From: Salinimicrobium gaetbulicola | GTDB taxonomy: Bacteria; Bacteroidota; Bacteroidia; Flavobacteriales; Flavobacteriaceae | Reading direction: 5' to 3' | Assembly (NCBI RefSeq): GCF_042676025.1 | Contig: NZ_JBHTJP010000032.1 | Coordinates: forward strand, 1 to 64,000 | DNA: 64,000 bases | In this document: in pieces, positions 8,189 to 17,705 of the stretch | How the letters are laid out: each line of letters begins with the position of its first letter | Position numbering within the stretch: the stretch's first letter is position 1 | Notes under the pieces: generated by a model | Database searches by the model: none | Told to the model about the DNA's origin: nothing | What the model saw: only the letters and a program-made list of their open reading frames with translations | Made by a program: the position numbers and the translations under genes

Positions 8189-10039
8189 TTACAAGTGCCT
8201 CCTGGTGTTTAAGATCATTACTTTCTTCCTGATGACTGAATTATTCGAATCGGTTACCTTCACGATGTAAACTGCGTTCGAGAAATTCTGGGTGTTGATA
8301 CTGACTGATCTGCGGTTACCAAAATTACTTCGGAAAAATATTCTTTTTCCCTGCAGATCAAAAATCCCTACAGAGCGAACCGAAGCCTGGTCGGTGCTCA
8401 TAATCTCCAACTCCCCTAAATAATTATTCTGAAAAATAGAGAATTCAGTATGCTTTTCTTCAACCTCAGGCACCAACGCAATAGGCAGATCGATATCTGC
8501 CATTTTTTGGTTAAAGGTCAGATGGAATCTTCCGTTATAATTTCCCGGTTCCAGTACTATTTCAAAAGATTGGTACTTAATACTGTGGTAGGTGTTCTTT
8601 TCAGAATCTAAAATATAGATGTTATTCAGTTCGAAATTATCCCATCCGGAAAGGGTGATATTATAGGTCGCTTTGTGGTCTTCCACAATAACAGCTAAAG
8701 GAATTTCATCGGTTTCCTTAAACGGCCGAACATCGATCACATATAGGTCCTCATTTTGTAGCCATCCAATATCGGCATGTGCCCTGTCATATGCCATGGC
8801 ATCCATCCCAATATCAATTTCTGAAGTAGCGGTAGGCCAAAAACCCAAACTGAGTCCTCTCACATATTCATCATTAATTATAACCTCCAGCTTTACTTTT
8901 GGTATTACCGTGGGTTCAAATGAAGAAGCTTTTTCAGCCATTTTCAAGCCATTTGTAGATTTGTCATTTCTGAATATGCGGTGAGAATTTTTAAATTCTA
9001 CAACTCCGCCATTTGCACCCTGTACCATAAACCCCTGGCCAATTGGTAAAAACCTTCTGTCCTGATCTTTTCCTTTTTCACCGGTAGATCTATCCTTAGT
9101 GCCGTAAGATTTAAATATGGGCGGCTCATAAATTCCTGAGGTGCAAGGATCAATCGGACTAAAAGCTCCATAACCACCTATGTAATCCTCAAGATAATGA
9201 GAGCTTCCGTTTTCTACAGAGTCCCAAAAATATGCAATTCCGGTGGTGGTACTTTTTCTGTTAATAGTACCGTAGCAACCCGTATTTAAAGTTCCTTCTC
9301 CCGAGTTTTCCATTAGAAATAAACTTAGATATAAACTCGACGGGTATGGATTACCTACAAGGGCTATTTCATCAGGGTCAATTTGAATTTCGATAAGTCC
9401 GGAATTTGGTCTTCCTCTGAAATCATACCGCTGGGCGTTACCCTGGTTATTTGGTTGGGAATCCACGAGAGTTAGATCAGTTCCGTCCACACCTTTCATG
9501 CTGAATCCGTAGCCTGCAGGAATTTGGGTTGCTGAGCCCATATAGTGCCAGCCTAAATAATCAAAACCTGTAAAAGTGTATATCCACCGATTGGAGATAC
9601 TAAGCGGATTTGAAGTACCGTTCAAACTACCGGTATTTGCTGCGGGGCTGCTGTAGGTTTCGGTCTTCGCGGCATACAACATAGTAATCCCAAAAAGGCC
9701 GTTTTTCCCGACACTATTTCCAACGGGAGCAGCCCAGTAGTCATAATCATATGCATTGCTGGTTCCGGTTTGAAATACCGAGATTAATCCGTTCCCGGTG
9801 TTAGCCGATTTCTGATTTTTTCCCTGGATAAGTTGAGCGCCGTTTCTAAGATAGATATTCGCTTCTGTTGCAGGCTGTATATTCTTGTTCAGGTGGATGT
9901 CTTCTGCGACATATAAAACAGTTTCCTTCGCGAAAATGTAATGATCTGTGTTGTTTTTGATAGAAGGACCAACAGATAATTGCGAAAAGGAGGTAATGCT
10001 CACAAATAATAAAGCCGTTAAAGAGTAAATTCTTTTCAT
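8189..10039 (-). CDS. Type IX secretion system client with C-terminal sorting domain
   Basis: About 616 residues from the proposed ATG at 10039. That start gives a clean signal peptide (MKRIYSLTALLFVSITSFSQ); the open frame extends 20 residues further but without a signal-like start. The C-terminal ~80 residues form a type A T9SS sorting domain: a strand-rich module with VGIFDLQGKRI, VYIVKVTDSNNSVIRKKVMI and a basic tail. The long middle part has beta-sandwich-like sequence (RNGAQLIQG, LVGNPYPSSLYL) common in large flavobacterial surface proteins; no catalytic domain is recognised. The protein should cross the outer membrane and be anchored or released, using the machinery that PorX (38.4-40.0 kb) regulates. 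Confidence 0.85.
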   Translation of the reverse strand: MKRIYSLTALLFVSITSFSQLSVGPSIKNNTDHYIFAKETVLYVAEDIHLNKNIQPATEANIYLRNGAQLIQGKNQKSANTGNGLISVFQTGTSNAYDYDYWAAPVGNSVGKNGLFGITMLYAAKTETYSSPAANTGSLNGTSNPLSISNRWIYTFTGFDYLGWHYMGSATQIPAGYGFSMKGVDGTDLTLVDSQPNNQGNAQRYDFRGRPNSGLIEIQIDPDEIALVGNPYPSSLYLSLFLMENSGEGTLNTGCYGTINRKSTTTGIAYFWDSVENGSSHYLEDYIGGYGAFSPIDPCTSGIYEPPIFKSYGTKDRSTGEKGKDQDRRFLPIGQGFMVQGANGGVVEFKNSHRIFRNDKSTNGLKMAEKASSFEPTVIPKVKLEVIINDEYVRGLSLGFWPTATSEIDIGMDAMAYDRAHADIGWLQNEDLYVIDVRPFKETDEIPLAVIVEDHKATYNITLSGWDNFELNNIYILDSEKNTYHSIKYQSFEIVLEPGNYNGRFHLTFNQKMADIDLPIALVPEVEEKHTEFSIFQNNYLGELEIMSTDQASVRSVGIFDLQGKRIFFRSNFGNRRSVSINTQNFSNAVYIVKVTDSNNSVIRKKVMILNTRRHL

Positions 10040-10124
10040 TTTCCCGAAATTTGCCGCAGCAGTGAATACATCTATTGAAGATATTATATTTTTAAACATG
10101 TATGCATCTGATAAACAAATAATT

Positions 10125-10343
10125 ATGAAGAAAAATAATTCTCAGCTAATAAATTTTCTGTTGATCGCCATAGGCGGTATTTTACTCATTTTTGAGATCT
10201 CAGGTGAAAAGGAGAACGTTTACTTTTTGATCATAGGGATCATACTTTTGATGTTCGGACTTTACAGGGCAACTAACCACTGGGTGTATACTAAAGATGA
10301 TCACAAGTTGGATAAAGACGATCAAAAAGACCAAAACTCATAG
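10125..10343 (+). CDS. Small two-helix membrane protein
   Basis: 72 residues from ATG 10125. Two hydrophobic segments (LINFLLIAIGGILLIFEI and VYFLIIGIILLMFGLYRA) form a helical hairpin, and the tail is strongly charged (DDHKLDKDDQKDQ). The frame is open further upstream to 10062, but that would run into the divergent T9SS gene's promoter region; 10098 is another possible ATG. The Smr gene starts two bases after its stop, so the two are one operon. Not recognised as a named family. Confidence 0.65.
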   Translation: MKKNNSQLINFLLIAIGGILLIFEISGEKENVYFLIIGIILLMFGLYRATNHWVYTKDDHKLDKDDQKDQNS

Positions 10344-10345
10344 GG

Positions 10346-10894
10346 ATGTTTAGTCCGGGAGATAAAATAGCGGTTTTGGATGAGGACCTGGAAGGAAAGG
10401 TGATCTCTATAAACGGATCTGTAGTTGAAATAGAAACTACGGAAGGTTTCCACCTTCACTTTGATGAAAAGGAACTGATCAAGATAGGTTCGGGTTTACC
10501 AGATGTACTGCCCTATGATGTAGAAGATCTTTCCGAAGTGATCAAACAAAAAGAATCGTTTAAAAAACCGCGTTCCCGCAGGGTGAAACCGAAGGAACGA
10601 AATGTGCCGCCAATGGAGGTCGATCTCCATATTCATAAACTGGTGCCTAGGACAGGCGGACTCAGTAATTATGATATACTCACCATTCAAACGGATACCG
10701 CGAAAAGGCAATTAGAGTTTGCCATGAAAAAAAGGATCCAAAAAGTGGTTTTCATCCATGGAGTTGGGGAAGGAGTATTGAAAGCTGAGCTGGAGACCCT
10801 TTTTAACCGATATGAAAACCTGAAATTCTACGATGCCGACTATCAGAAGTACGGCCTCGGCGCTACAGAAGTCTATATTTTACAGAATTACTGA
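10346..10894 (+). CDS. Smr domain protein with N-terminal KOW-like domain
   Basis: A 182-residue protein. Residues ~1-45 (MFSPGDKIAVLDEDLEGKV...) resemble the small SH3/KOW-like barrel preceding Smr domains in Bacteroidota. After a basic linker (KPRSRRVKPKERN), the C-terminal half is an Smr domain: the VDLHIHKL motif (~92-99), which carries the nuclease-associated DxH signature, and FIHGVGEGVLKAEL (~136-149), the HGxGxG motif. Smr domains nick DNA or RNA (MutS2 C-terminus; ribosome rescue SmrB), and this is a MutS2-related stand-alone version. Its last 7 bases overlap the convergent lipoprotein gene. Confidence 0.8.
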   Translation: MFSPGDKIAVLDEDLEGKVISINGSVVEIETTEGFHLHFDEKELIKIGSGLPDVLPYDVEDLSEVIKQKESFKKPRSRRVKPKERNVPPMEVDLHIHKLVPRTGGLSNYDILTIQTDTAKRQLEFAMKKRIQKVVFIHGVGEGVLKAELETLFNRYENLKFYDADYQKYGLGATEVYILQNY

Positions 10895-11817
10895 CCTTCT
10901 TCTGAAGTTCCTGAAGGCTCAATAGTGATCTGCTCACTTGGGGAATCGTAATATCCCAGTTCATAATTTTCAAGTCTGATCTGTTCGCCGTCCCCGCCTT
11001 GTTTCGATAACGTAAGATTTTCTACAGTTACCAAATATCGGAAACCTCTGGAAATTATATTTTCCCTGCTTGTCGTCACCTCAAATGAATCTGTGATGGC
11101 AGGGTTCAGGTAATGAGCTAAACCATCTTCATTGCGATCATCAGCCGGATTGTTGTTTAAATTCCAGTCCTCATTTCGGGTTGGAGTATTGTCATTATCA
11201 TCATCTGCGTCCAGGAAATCGGCGGTGCCATCATTGTCTGAATCGGGAAAGTTATTTACCGAATTATCTGCTGTTACTTCAATTTCCACACGGGTAAGAA
11301 TGTTGTCCCCGTCATCATCAATATCCAAATAATCTGGAATTCCATCTTCGTCTGTATCTCTTTCCGAAGTTATCCCTTCCTGAGTAGAAAGTACCCCGTC
11401 TCCGTCATGGTCAGTATTGTTTAAAAGGGTAGTGGTGATAAGCACTTCTCCACCGCTGGTAGTGCGATACTCTTCCACCACTTTTGGGGAAACCGGAGGG
11501 ATCGCGTTACAGAAATAAGAACTTTCAACTTCCCCGTCAAAAACCCTGTAAATGATCTGGTTTGCAGAAGAGAGAGGAATGGTAGTCTCACCTTCTTCAG
11601 TAGTTAAAAATTGAGCAGTTTCATTATTTAGTGTAAACCGGAAAGCGATCGCTTCATGAACCTGGTCATTGTTCAGGTTAAAAAGCACCTGTGAATCACT
11701 GTCTTCACACCATTGCAATTTTTTGTTGTCGAAATTGAAATCAGTCACGATCAGATCCCCGTCATCACACGAAATCAGTAAAAAGGCAACAAATACAAGG
11801 CAAAAAACATTTTTCAT
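10888..11817 (-). CDS. Lipoprotein with thrombospondin type 3-like calcium repeats
   Basis: 309 residues from ATG 11817, chosen because it gives a proper lipoprotein signal (MKNVFCLVFVAFLLISCDD) and because a -7 element at 11840-11833 rules out a start at 11835. The middle part has tandem Asp-rich repeats of the DxDxDGxxD type (TDHDGDGVLSTQEG, DTDEDGIPDYLDIDDDGDN, DSDNDGTADFLDADDDNDN), which bind calcium in thrombospondin type 3/OmpA-associated repeats. N- and C-terminal parts look beta-rich. Probably a surface lipoprotein; the partner is unknown. The coding end overlaps the Smr gene by 7 bases. Confidence 0.8.
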   Translation of the reverse strand: MKNVFCLVFVAFLLISCDDGDLIVTDFNFDNKKLQWCEDSDSQVLFNLNNDQVHEAIAFRFTLNNETAQFLTTEEGETTIPLSSANQIIYRVFDGEVESSYFCNAIPPVSPKVVEEYRTTSGGEVLITTTLLNNTDHDGDGVLSTQEGITSERDTDEDGIPDYLDIDDDGDNILTRVEIEVTADNSVNNFPDSDNDGTADFLDADDDNDNTPTRNEDWNLNNNPADDRNEDGLAHYLNPAITDSFEVTTSRENIISRGFRYLVTVENLTLSKQGGDGEQIRLENYELGYYDSPSEQITIEPSGTSEEGQ

Positions 11818-11832
11818 ATTCCGGGTTTTCAG

Positions 11833-11840
11833 CAAAATTA
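11833..11840 (-). promoter_or_regulatory. -7 promoter element of the calcium-repeat lipoprotein gene
   Basis: TAATTTTG on the minus strand, an exact consensus match, 15 bases before the ATG at 11817. Confidence 0.55.
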
Positions 11841-11892
11841 AAAGTAATATATAATTTAAACAGAGTCTTCTTTAATTTTATTTTAAATCCTT

Positions 11893-11900
11893 TAATTTTG
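11893..11900 (+). promoter_or_regulatory. -7 promoter element of the cysteine desulfurase gene
   Basis: TAATTTTG, an exact match, ends six bases before the ATG at 11907. The predicted mRNA is leaderless or nearly so. Confidence 0.6.
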
Positions 11901-11906
11901 TAGACC

Positions 11907-13055
11907 ATGAAACAAGTCTACTTTGATAATGCCGCTACTACTCAAATTAGGGAAGAAGTGGTGAACAGGATGGCAGAGGTGATGAAAAATGTGTACGGGA
12001 ACCCGTCTTCTACACATGCCTTTGGCCGTTCAGCGAAAACACTTATTGAGCAAGCCCGTAAAACCGTGGCTAAAATTTTAAATGTAGCTCCTTCTGAGAT
12101 CATTTTCACTTCTGGTGGGACCGAGGCAGATAACCTGGTCTTGAACAGTGCCGTGAGAGATCTTGGTGTAAAAAGGATCATCACTTCTAAGATCGAGCAT
12201 CATGCAGTGCTTTACACGTTGAATAAGCTTCATGAGGTGTTTGATACAAAGTTTGATTACGTGAATCTTGATGACTGCGGAAGGGTGGATCTTAACCACC
12301 TGGAAGAATTGCTTTCTTCATCTGATGAGAAGACCTTGGTTAGCCTTATGCACGTAAACAACGAAGTAGGGAATCTTTTAGACATTAAGAAAGCAGGCGG
12401 GATCTGCAAGGCTCACAATGCCCTTTTTCATTCAGATATGGTTCAGTCTATTGGACATTATGATCTGGATCTTTCTGAGATTCCGGTTGATTTTACCGCG
12501 GTTAGTGCTCACAAATTTCACGGACCCAAGGGTGTCGGCTTCGCTTATATAAGAAAGAATAGTGGTTTACAGCCTTTGATCTTCGGGGGAGAGCAGGAGC
12601 GTGGTTTTAGGGCGGGAACCGAATCTGTTCACAATATCGTAGGACTTGAAGAAGCTTTGAAACTGGCCTATGAGCACCTGGATGAAGAGCAGGAATATAT
12701 TTCTTCTCTTAAAACCTATTTTATAGAGCAGCTTAAAAAGGAGATCCCGGGAGCAAAATTCAATGGGGAATGCGATGATTTTGAGAACAGCACGTATACA
12801 CTTATAAATGTTTGTTTACCTGTTTCTCCGGAAAAATCTTTAATGTTATTATTCCAGTTGGATCTAAACGGAATTGCCTGTTCAAAAGGAAGTGCCTGTC
12901 AAAGCGGATCTGACAAAGGATCTCACGTTCTCAGCGCATTTCTTTCTGAAGAAGACCTTAAAAAACCATCTTTGCGATTCTCTTTTTCCATGTACAATAC
13001 AAAAGAGGAAGTTGATTACGTAGTGAAGGTTTTGAAGGAATTTATAGAGCAATAA
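11907..13055 (+). CDS. Cysteine desulfurase (IscS/NifS family)
   Basis: A 382-residue class V aminotransferase-fold PLP enzyme that takes sulfur from cysteine as an enzyme persulfide for Fe-S clusters or tRNA thiolation. The start MKQVYFDNAATTQI, GNPSSTHAFGR, SGGTEADN, the PLP lysine Lys203 in SAHKFHGPKG, and the persulfide cysteine Cys331 within GSACQSGS are all present. The NifS/IscS-type (group I) active-site loop distinguishes it from SufS. No scaffold (IscU) or SUF genes lie nearby, so its acceptor cannot be inferred here. Monocistronic, convergent with the TonB-dependent receptor nine bases away. Confidence 0.9.
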   Translation: MKQVYFDNAATTQIREEVVNRMAEVMKNVYGNPSSTHAFGRSAKTLIEQARKTVAKILNVAPSEIIFTSGGTEADNLVLNSAVRDLGVKRIITSKIEHHAVLYTLNKLHEVFDTKFDYVNLDDCGRVDLNHLEELLSSSDEKTLVSLMHVNNEVGNLLDIKKAGGICKAHNALFHSDMVQSIGHYDLDLSEIPVDFTAVSAHKFHGPKGVGFAYIRKNSGLQPLIFGGEQERGFRAGTESVHNIVGLEEALKLAYEHLDEEQEYISSLKTYFIEQLKKEIPGAKFNGECDDFENSTYTLINVCLPVSPEKSLMLLFQLDLNGIACSKGSACQSGSDKGSHVLSAFLSEEDLKKPSLRFSFSMYNTKEEVDYVVKVLKEFIEQ

Positions 13056-13064
13056 AAATCAAGG

Positions 13065-15524
13065 TTAAAGCTTTAATCCAAGTTTCAGGTTGAAAACTCT
13101 TGGTGTAAGGTAGTTAGGGACCGCGTACTGGACCCTTGTGTAAACATCTCTTACGAAAGTATTTGTGATGGAGTTTTGGGTGTCAAAAATGTTGAAAATT
13201 TCAAATCCTACTGAAACCTCCTTAAAAGAACGGAACCATTTAAAACTTGTTTCAGAATTTCCATTTTTGAGAATGTAGGATAATCCAAGATCGGCCCGGC
13301 GGTAGTCGGGAAGTCGGGATTGGTAGAGGTAAGGATCAGCATAAGCAGGTGAGCCTCCGGGAAGGCCGGTATTGTAAACCAGGTTCAGATACATTTTCAA
13401 ATCTGGCACTTTAGGTACATAATCCTGGAATAATAATCCGAATTTTAAACGCTGATCTGTTGGGCGGGCAATAAAGCCTTTTTCTTCTATGTTCTCTTCC
13501 GTTTTTAAATAACCAAAACTTAGCCAGCTTTCTGTTCCGGGAACAAATTCGCCATTCAGTCTCAGGTCAAGTCCGTAGGCGTAAGCTTCGGCATTATTTT
13601 CTGCAGCGTAACGTATTCTAACATTTTCCAGGGTGTATGGATTCACTTTCGAGATGTCTTTATAATAGATCTCTGAAGTGAGCTTAAAAGGCCTGGAATA
13701 CATTCTGAAGCTGTAATCATGACCAAGGACAAGGTGCAAAGCTCGTTGTGCTTCGACTTCCGGATTGAGGTTTCCGTTGAAATCCCTGAATTCCCTGTAA
13801 AACGGTGGTTGGTGGTAAACCCCTCCTGAGATCCTGAAAACCATATCAGGTTTCCAATCGGGCTTGATCGCAAACTGCGCCCTGGGACTAAAAACGATCT
13901 CTGAATTTGTAGCAGGCGGAGCATCGAGGTTCCAGAAATTACTTCTTAGTCCCGCGTTGGTCCAGGTTTCATGATTTCCGATCTTTCCCCTTTTACTCCA
14001 TTGTAAAAACGCCTGCACCCGATTGATCCGGGTTTCATTAAAGGCTCTTATAGAGCGATATGGCACAAGTGGAGCCTCAAAAGGTTCGTAGGGCTCATTC
14101 TTTTGAAAGTCGGGCAGGGGAGGCCTGATGGAAAACCCTGCGGAGTCAATGATCTCATATTCCCGAATGCGGTCCCTGATATCTTCATGAGTAAATTTGA
14201 TGCCGTAGTCAAATTGGTGGGTGTTTATTTTGTAACTGCCTTTATGTTCCGCATTGAGGATCAAGGCATCCAATTTATTTCGGGCATGGGTAAGTTGACC
14301 TCCAACGGCTTCAGAATATTCCACATTTCCGAAATTCTCACCGGCCACGTCAGTATTTACCTCTCCCAGGCGATAGGCGGCAATTATATCAAAATATTCC
14401 TGCTCCAGGGTGTTGTATGCGGAAAGTATGAAATGGGTGGTGTAATTCTCATTCACCACGTAAGAGGCTTTTGTTGCCCCAAACCAGGTTCTGTAGCGAT
14501 CTTCCTCCTGGCCGGTATAGTAGATCAGTAGAGCTTTAGGGTCCTGCACCGTACCAAAATTGGTTTGCCGGGTCTTAGGTTCGTAATCGTATACATTTAG
14601 AGAGATATTTCCTAAGAAGCTCAATTCCAGCTTGTCTGAGAACTGGTAGGTGAGATTTGTCTGGGCATCGGCAAAACGAGGACGAAAATTCGTTTCAGTC
14701 TGTTTTGCCTTTACAAAAAGGCTGTTGTCGCGGTATCTTAAACCGGTTAGGTAGGTGAATTTCTTATTTTTCGAGATCCCTTCCGAAGAAATATTTGCTC
14801 CTAAAAATCCCGCATCTATGGTGATTCCAAAATCTACAGGGCGCCTGTAAGTTATATCTAAAACTGATGAAAGCTTATCGCCGTATTTTGCCTGGAATCC
14901 TCCTGCGGAAAAGTGGACGTTTCTTACAAGGTCAGGATTGACAAAGCTAAGCCCCTCCTGTTGGCCAGACCTCACGAGAAATGGTCTGTAGACTTCAATA
15001 CCGTTAACGTAAACCAGGTTCTCGTCATAATTACCACCCCGAACGGAATACTGCGTACTCAGCTCATTATTGGAACTCACCCCGGGAAGTGTTTTCAAGA
15101 GATTCTCCACTCCGGCGTTTGCTCCCGGAATATTCCGGATGGTTTCAGGTTGTAAAACAGTAATTCCTCTTACATTTTCAAGTTCTTCCGAAGAAATTAT
15201 TACTTCCTCGATCTGCTCATTTCCCACTTTTAAAATGGGATTGAATTCGAGAGTTTCTCCCGGCGATAGTAATACCGCGAAAGTGATCTTGCCGTAACTT
15301 AGGTGGGAAAGGCTGATATTGATCTTCTTTCCTGCCGGAAGCTCAAGTCTGTAAAATCCATTTTTATTAGACCTGGTTCCAAGACCTTCATTAGTAAAAA
15401 GGTTAACATCTTCAACAGGTTCCTGCGACTCATTTAAGATCACTCCTTCGAGGATAGCGGTCTGGGGAAATAGATCACTCCAGAATAACAGGCCTAAAAA
15501 GAGAAATAAATGAGATGCTTTCAA
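13065..15524 (-). CDS. TonB-dependent outer-membrane receptor
   Basis: An 819-residue receptor. After the signal peptide (cleavage after FPQ) comes a carboxypeptidase-regulatory-like domain (residues ~23-105, ILEGVILNESQEPVEDVNLFTNE), then the plug domain (~125-225, with LLKTLPGVSSNNELSTQYSVRGGNYDENLVYVNGIEV-type sequence broken here for brevity), then a ~22-strand beta-barrel ending ...VFNLKLGLKL. There is no SusD partner, so this is not a polysaccharide-utilisation pair; substrate unknown. It starts six bases after the M23 peptidase gene, forming a two-gene operon with the peptidase first. Confidence 0.9.
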   Translation of the reverse strand: MKASHLFLFLGLLFWSDLFPQTAILEGVILNESQEPVEDVNLFTNEGLGTRSNKNGFYRLELPAGKKINISLSHLSYGKITFAVLLSPGETLEFNPILKVGNEQIEEVIISSEELENVRGITVLQPETIRNIPGANAGVENLLKTLPGVSSNNELSTQYSVRGGNYDENLVYVNGIEVYRPFLVRSGQQEGLSFVNPDLVRNVHFSAGGFQAKYGDKLSSVLDITYRRPVDFGITIDAGFLGANISSEGISKNKKFTYLTGLRYRDNSLFVKAKQTETNFRPRFADAQTNLTYQFSDKLELSFLGNISLNVYDYEPKTRQTNFGTVQDPKALLIYYTGQEEDRYRTWFGATKASYVVNENYTTHFILSAYNTLEQEYFDIIAAYRLGEVNTDVAGENFGNVEYSEAVGGQLTHARNKLDALILNAEHKGSYKINTHQFDYGIKFTHEDIRDRIREYEIIDSAGFSIRPPLPDFQKNEPYEPFEAPLVPYRSIRAFNETRINRVQAFLQWSKRGKIGNHETWTNAGLRSNFWNLDAPPATNSEIVFSPRAQFAIKPDWKPDMVFRISGGVYHQPPFYREFRDFNGNLNPEVEAQRALHLVLGHDYSFRMYSRPFKLTSEIYYKDISKVNPYTLENVRIRYAAENNAEAYAYGLDLRLNGEFVPGTESWLSFGYLKTEENIEEKGFIARPTDQRLKFGLLFQDYVPKVPDLKMYLNLVYNTGLPGGSPAYADPYLYQSRLPDYRRADLGLSYILKNGNSETSFKWFRSFKEVSVGFEIFNIFDTQNSITNTFVRDVYTRVQYAVPNYLTPRVFNLKLGLKL

Positions 15525-15530
15525 CCGGGG

Positions 15531-17225
15531 TTATTTTCTGAAAAACGTACTCTCAAATATAGTGGTATTTCCTACATTATCAATTACTTCTATTTTCAGA
15601 TGATTTTCAGTCTCAGTAACTACCCCGTCAGAGAAATCATGGGTCAGCAAGTTCTTCTTATATTCATATTCCATCAGGATGAATTTTCCGTTCACCGTAG
15701 CCCTGTAACTTTTGATTCCTGAAAGGTCGTCGGTTATCTTCACTTTCAGGTCTTTATTGTTGGAGATCCACTGACCATCTTTAAAGTTCAGGGGAAGGAT
15801 CTTGGGAGCTTCATTGTCCGTTGCCAAGGTAAAGGTTCCGAAGTTCCGGGTCTTGGTAGTGAATCTGTCCCCTTCTTTATAAGTGGTAGAATAGGAGGGT
15901 TTTCCTCGTTCGTTAAGATTTGCAATAAAGAGTCCCTGCCTGTCTTCGGGCTTGTATTTACTTACATCAAAACCAATAGTGACACTGTTTTGAAGGGGGA
16001 CGATATCTTTGTGTAGCTGGATCTTCTCATCTTCAAAAACAATATCCAGGTGGGTGTCCTCGTACAAAGTATTTTTTGGGATAGACACGTCAATCCCTTT
16101 TTCCTCAAAATGAGATGCTTCGGAAGCCGGCGCGAAAAATGGTGTTTTCAGATCTTCTTTCGGACTAATGTTTTCGACCATTTTCCCTTCTACAGGAACT
16201 CTAACCACACATTCGTTCCCTTCAAAGTCTGTGATCTTGACCATATAATCGTAAGAAAGACTGTCTTTCACATTTAAGAAACCGTCATTGCTAAGATTGC
16301 TGTAAATACTAAGCGGATTGGTTGGCTCAACGAACAATTTCTGAATTCGGTTTTTATTTTGAGTGTAGTAACCGTAATCGATGAGTTTGTTGAGGTGACG
16401 GGTTTCGGCAAAAGAGAATTTTTCGAAATTCGCCTGAAACAACTGACTTCCGTTTGCTGCGGCCTCGATCCTGAAAACTCCGTTCTGGTTCCAGGCATCA
16501 TCCTGCTGGTCAATGGTAGTGACTCCAAAACCTATTTCCCCGCAAGCGTTGATTTTTTCAGTTTTAAAAGTGCCGTCTCCAAGCGGGATAAGTTGTAGTT
16601 TTTGTCTTTTTGCAGATCCGTTTACGTGAGCTTCTTCTCCCATGGGATAGACGTATACGCCTTTTAAGATAGGTGATCTGGTGTCTTTTATCTTCACCCC
16701 AAACATTAATGGGTTCATAGGACGTTGCTGTTCATCACGTATCTCATAGTGCAGGTGAGGTCCACCGCTGCCACCTGTATTTCCGCTACTCGCGATGATC
16801 TCACCACGTTCTATTGGCAAGGTTTCGGGCGAAGGGAAAACCTCTACTTCGTAGCTTTCCTTTTGATACTGTTGTTCTTTAATGAATTTTTCGATCTTAG
16901 GAGAGAAATTCTTCAGGTGGGCATATACAGTTGTGTATCCGTTAGGATGTTGAATATAAAGAGCCTTTCCGTAGCCATAATGAGAAATATTGATGCGGCT
17001 TACATATCCTTCCGCAGCAGTTTGCACAGCAAGTCCTTCCCGCTGCTGTGTTTTGATATCGAGTCCACTATGAAAGTGATTTGAGCGTAATTCGCCAAAA
17101 GTTCCTGCAAGCACTAGGGGCACCTGGAGAGGATCATCAAAATAATCTTCCGGAAGGTTGTATTGAGCGTTAGAAAATAAGGGGAAAAGTAGGCATAAGG
17201 CGACATGGGTCCATTTCATGGTCAA
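15531..17225 (-). CDS. Secreted M23 (LytM-type) metallopeptidase
   Basis: 564 residues with a signal peptide (cleavage after SNAQ, residue ~20). The M23 domain occupies residues ~40-170: His52 and Asp56 in HSGLDI and His157/His159 in GPHLHYEI give the zinc site, with YGKALYIQHPNGYTTVYAHL between. These enzymes cut peptide crosslinks of peptidoglycan. A ~70-residue insertion separates the two metal motifs, and a ~390-residue C-terminal beta-rich extension (Ig-like, DDLSGIKSYRATVNGK) is unusual for short LytM proteins. First gene of an operon with the TonB receptor. ATG at 17219 is an alternative start. Confidence 0.88.
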   Translation of the reverse strand: MTMKWTHVALCLLFPLFSNAQYNLPEDYFDDPLQVPLVLAGTFGELRSNHFHSGLDIKTQQREGLAVQTAAEGYVSRINISHYGYGKALYIQHPNGYTTVYAHLKNFSPKIEKFIKEQQYQKESYEVEVFPSPETLPIERGEIIASSGNTGGSGGPHLHYEIRDEQQRPMNPLMFGVKIKDTRSPILKGVYVYPMGEEAHVNGSAKRQKLQLIPLGDGTFKTEKINACGEIGFGVTTIDQQDDAWNQNGVFRIEAAANGSQLFQANFEKFSFAETRHLNKLIDYGYYTQNKNRIQKLFVEPTNPLSIYSNLSNDGFLNVKDSLSYDYMVKITDFEGNECVVRVPVEGKMVENISPKEDLKTPFFAPASEASHFEEKGIDVSIPKNTLYEDTHLDIVFEDEKIQLHKDIVPLQNSVTIGFDVSKYKPEDRQGLFIANLNERGKPSYSTTYKEGDRFTTKTRNFGTFTLATDNEAPKILPLNFKDGQWISNNKDLKVKITDDLSGIKSYRATVNGKFILMEYEYKKNLLTHDFSDGVVTETENHLKIEVIDNVGNTTIFESTFFRK

Positions 17226-17345
17226 AGAAAATTTTACTTTTTAATAGCGGTTAAATATAGTAAAACGTGATGAAAAAATTAAAGTCTTATTTTAGAGGGA
17301 GTTAAAATTATTTTAATTGGGCATATCAAAATAGAGTTCAAATTA

Positions 17346-17376
17346 TTGGGATATTTCGGATGGTATGTTAACTTTG
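17346..17376 (+). promoter_or_regulatory. Promoter of the coiled-coil/zapA unit
   Basis: TTG (17346-17348), 20 bases, then TAACTTTG (17369-17376): a full Bacteroidota -33/-7 pair, 29 bases before the start at 17406. Confidence 0.65.
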
Positions 17377-17405
17377 TAGAGGTAAGCAGCAGAGGAATAG
17401 CTTAA

Positions 17406-17696
17406 ATGAGTGATTTAACAGAAATAGTTGATAACCTTGAAAATAGGATTGTAAAATTGCTCCGGAATTATAAAGTCCTGGAGCAAAGGCAAGAAAGTTT
17501 ACAAGCGGAATTAGCGAATTTGAAGACTGAAAAAATGGAATTACAGAACAGTCTTCAGGCTTCTGAAAATCGAATAAAGACTCTTAAAGCTGCTAATGCG
17601 CTGCTTGGCAGTAATGATTATACTAAAGAAACCAAGCTGAAGATTAACGGCTTGATCAGAGAGATCGATCAATGTATTGTTCAACTTTCTGAATAG
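17406..17696 (+). CDS. Small coiled-coil protein upstream of ZapA
   Basis: A 96-residue protein that is almost entirely heptad-patterned coiled coil (residues ~8-70: VDNLENRIVKLLRNYKVLEQ, LQAELANLKTEKMELQN), with a C-terminal LIREIDQCIVQLSE helix. It sits nine bases upstream of zapA in the same transcription unit. Position, size and coiled-coil content suggest a ZapB-like division-ring partner of ZapA, but I see no sequence identity that proves it; this is inference from context. Confidence 0.7.
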   Translation: MSDLTEIVDNLENRIVKLLRNYKVLEQRQESLQAELANLKTEKMELQNSLQASENRIKTLKAANALLGSNDYTKETKLKINGLIREIDQCIVQLSE

Positions 17697-17705
17697 AACG
17701 ATAAT

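Noticed and set aside
10040..10124. Longer N-terminal versions of the two divergent genes here
   Set aside because: They would overlap each other by coding sequence; internal ATGs at 10039 and 10125 give a signal peptide and a membrane hairpin respectively.
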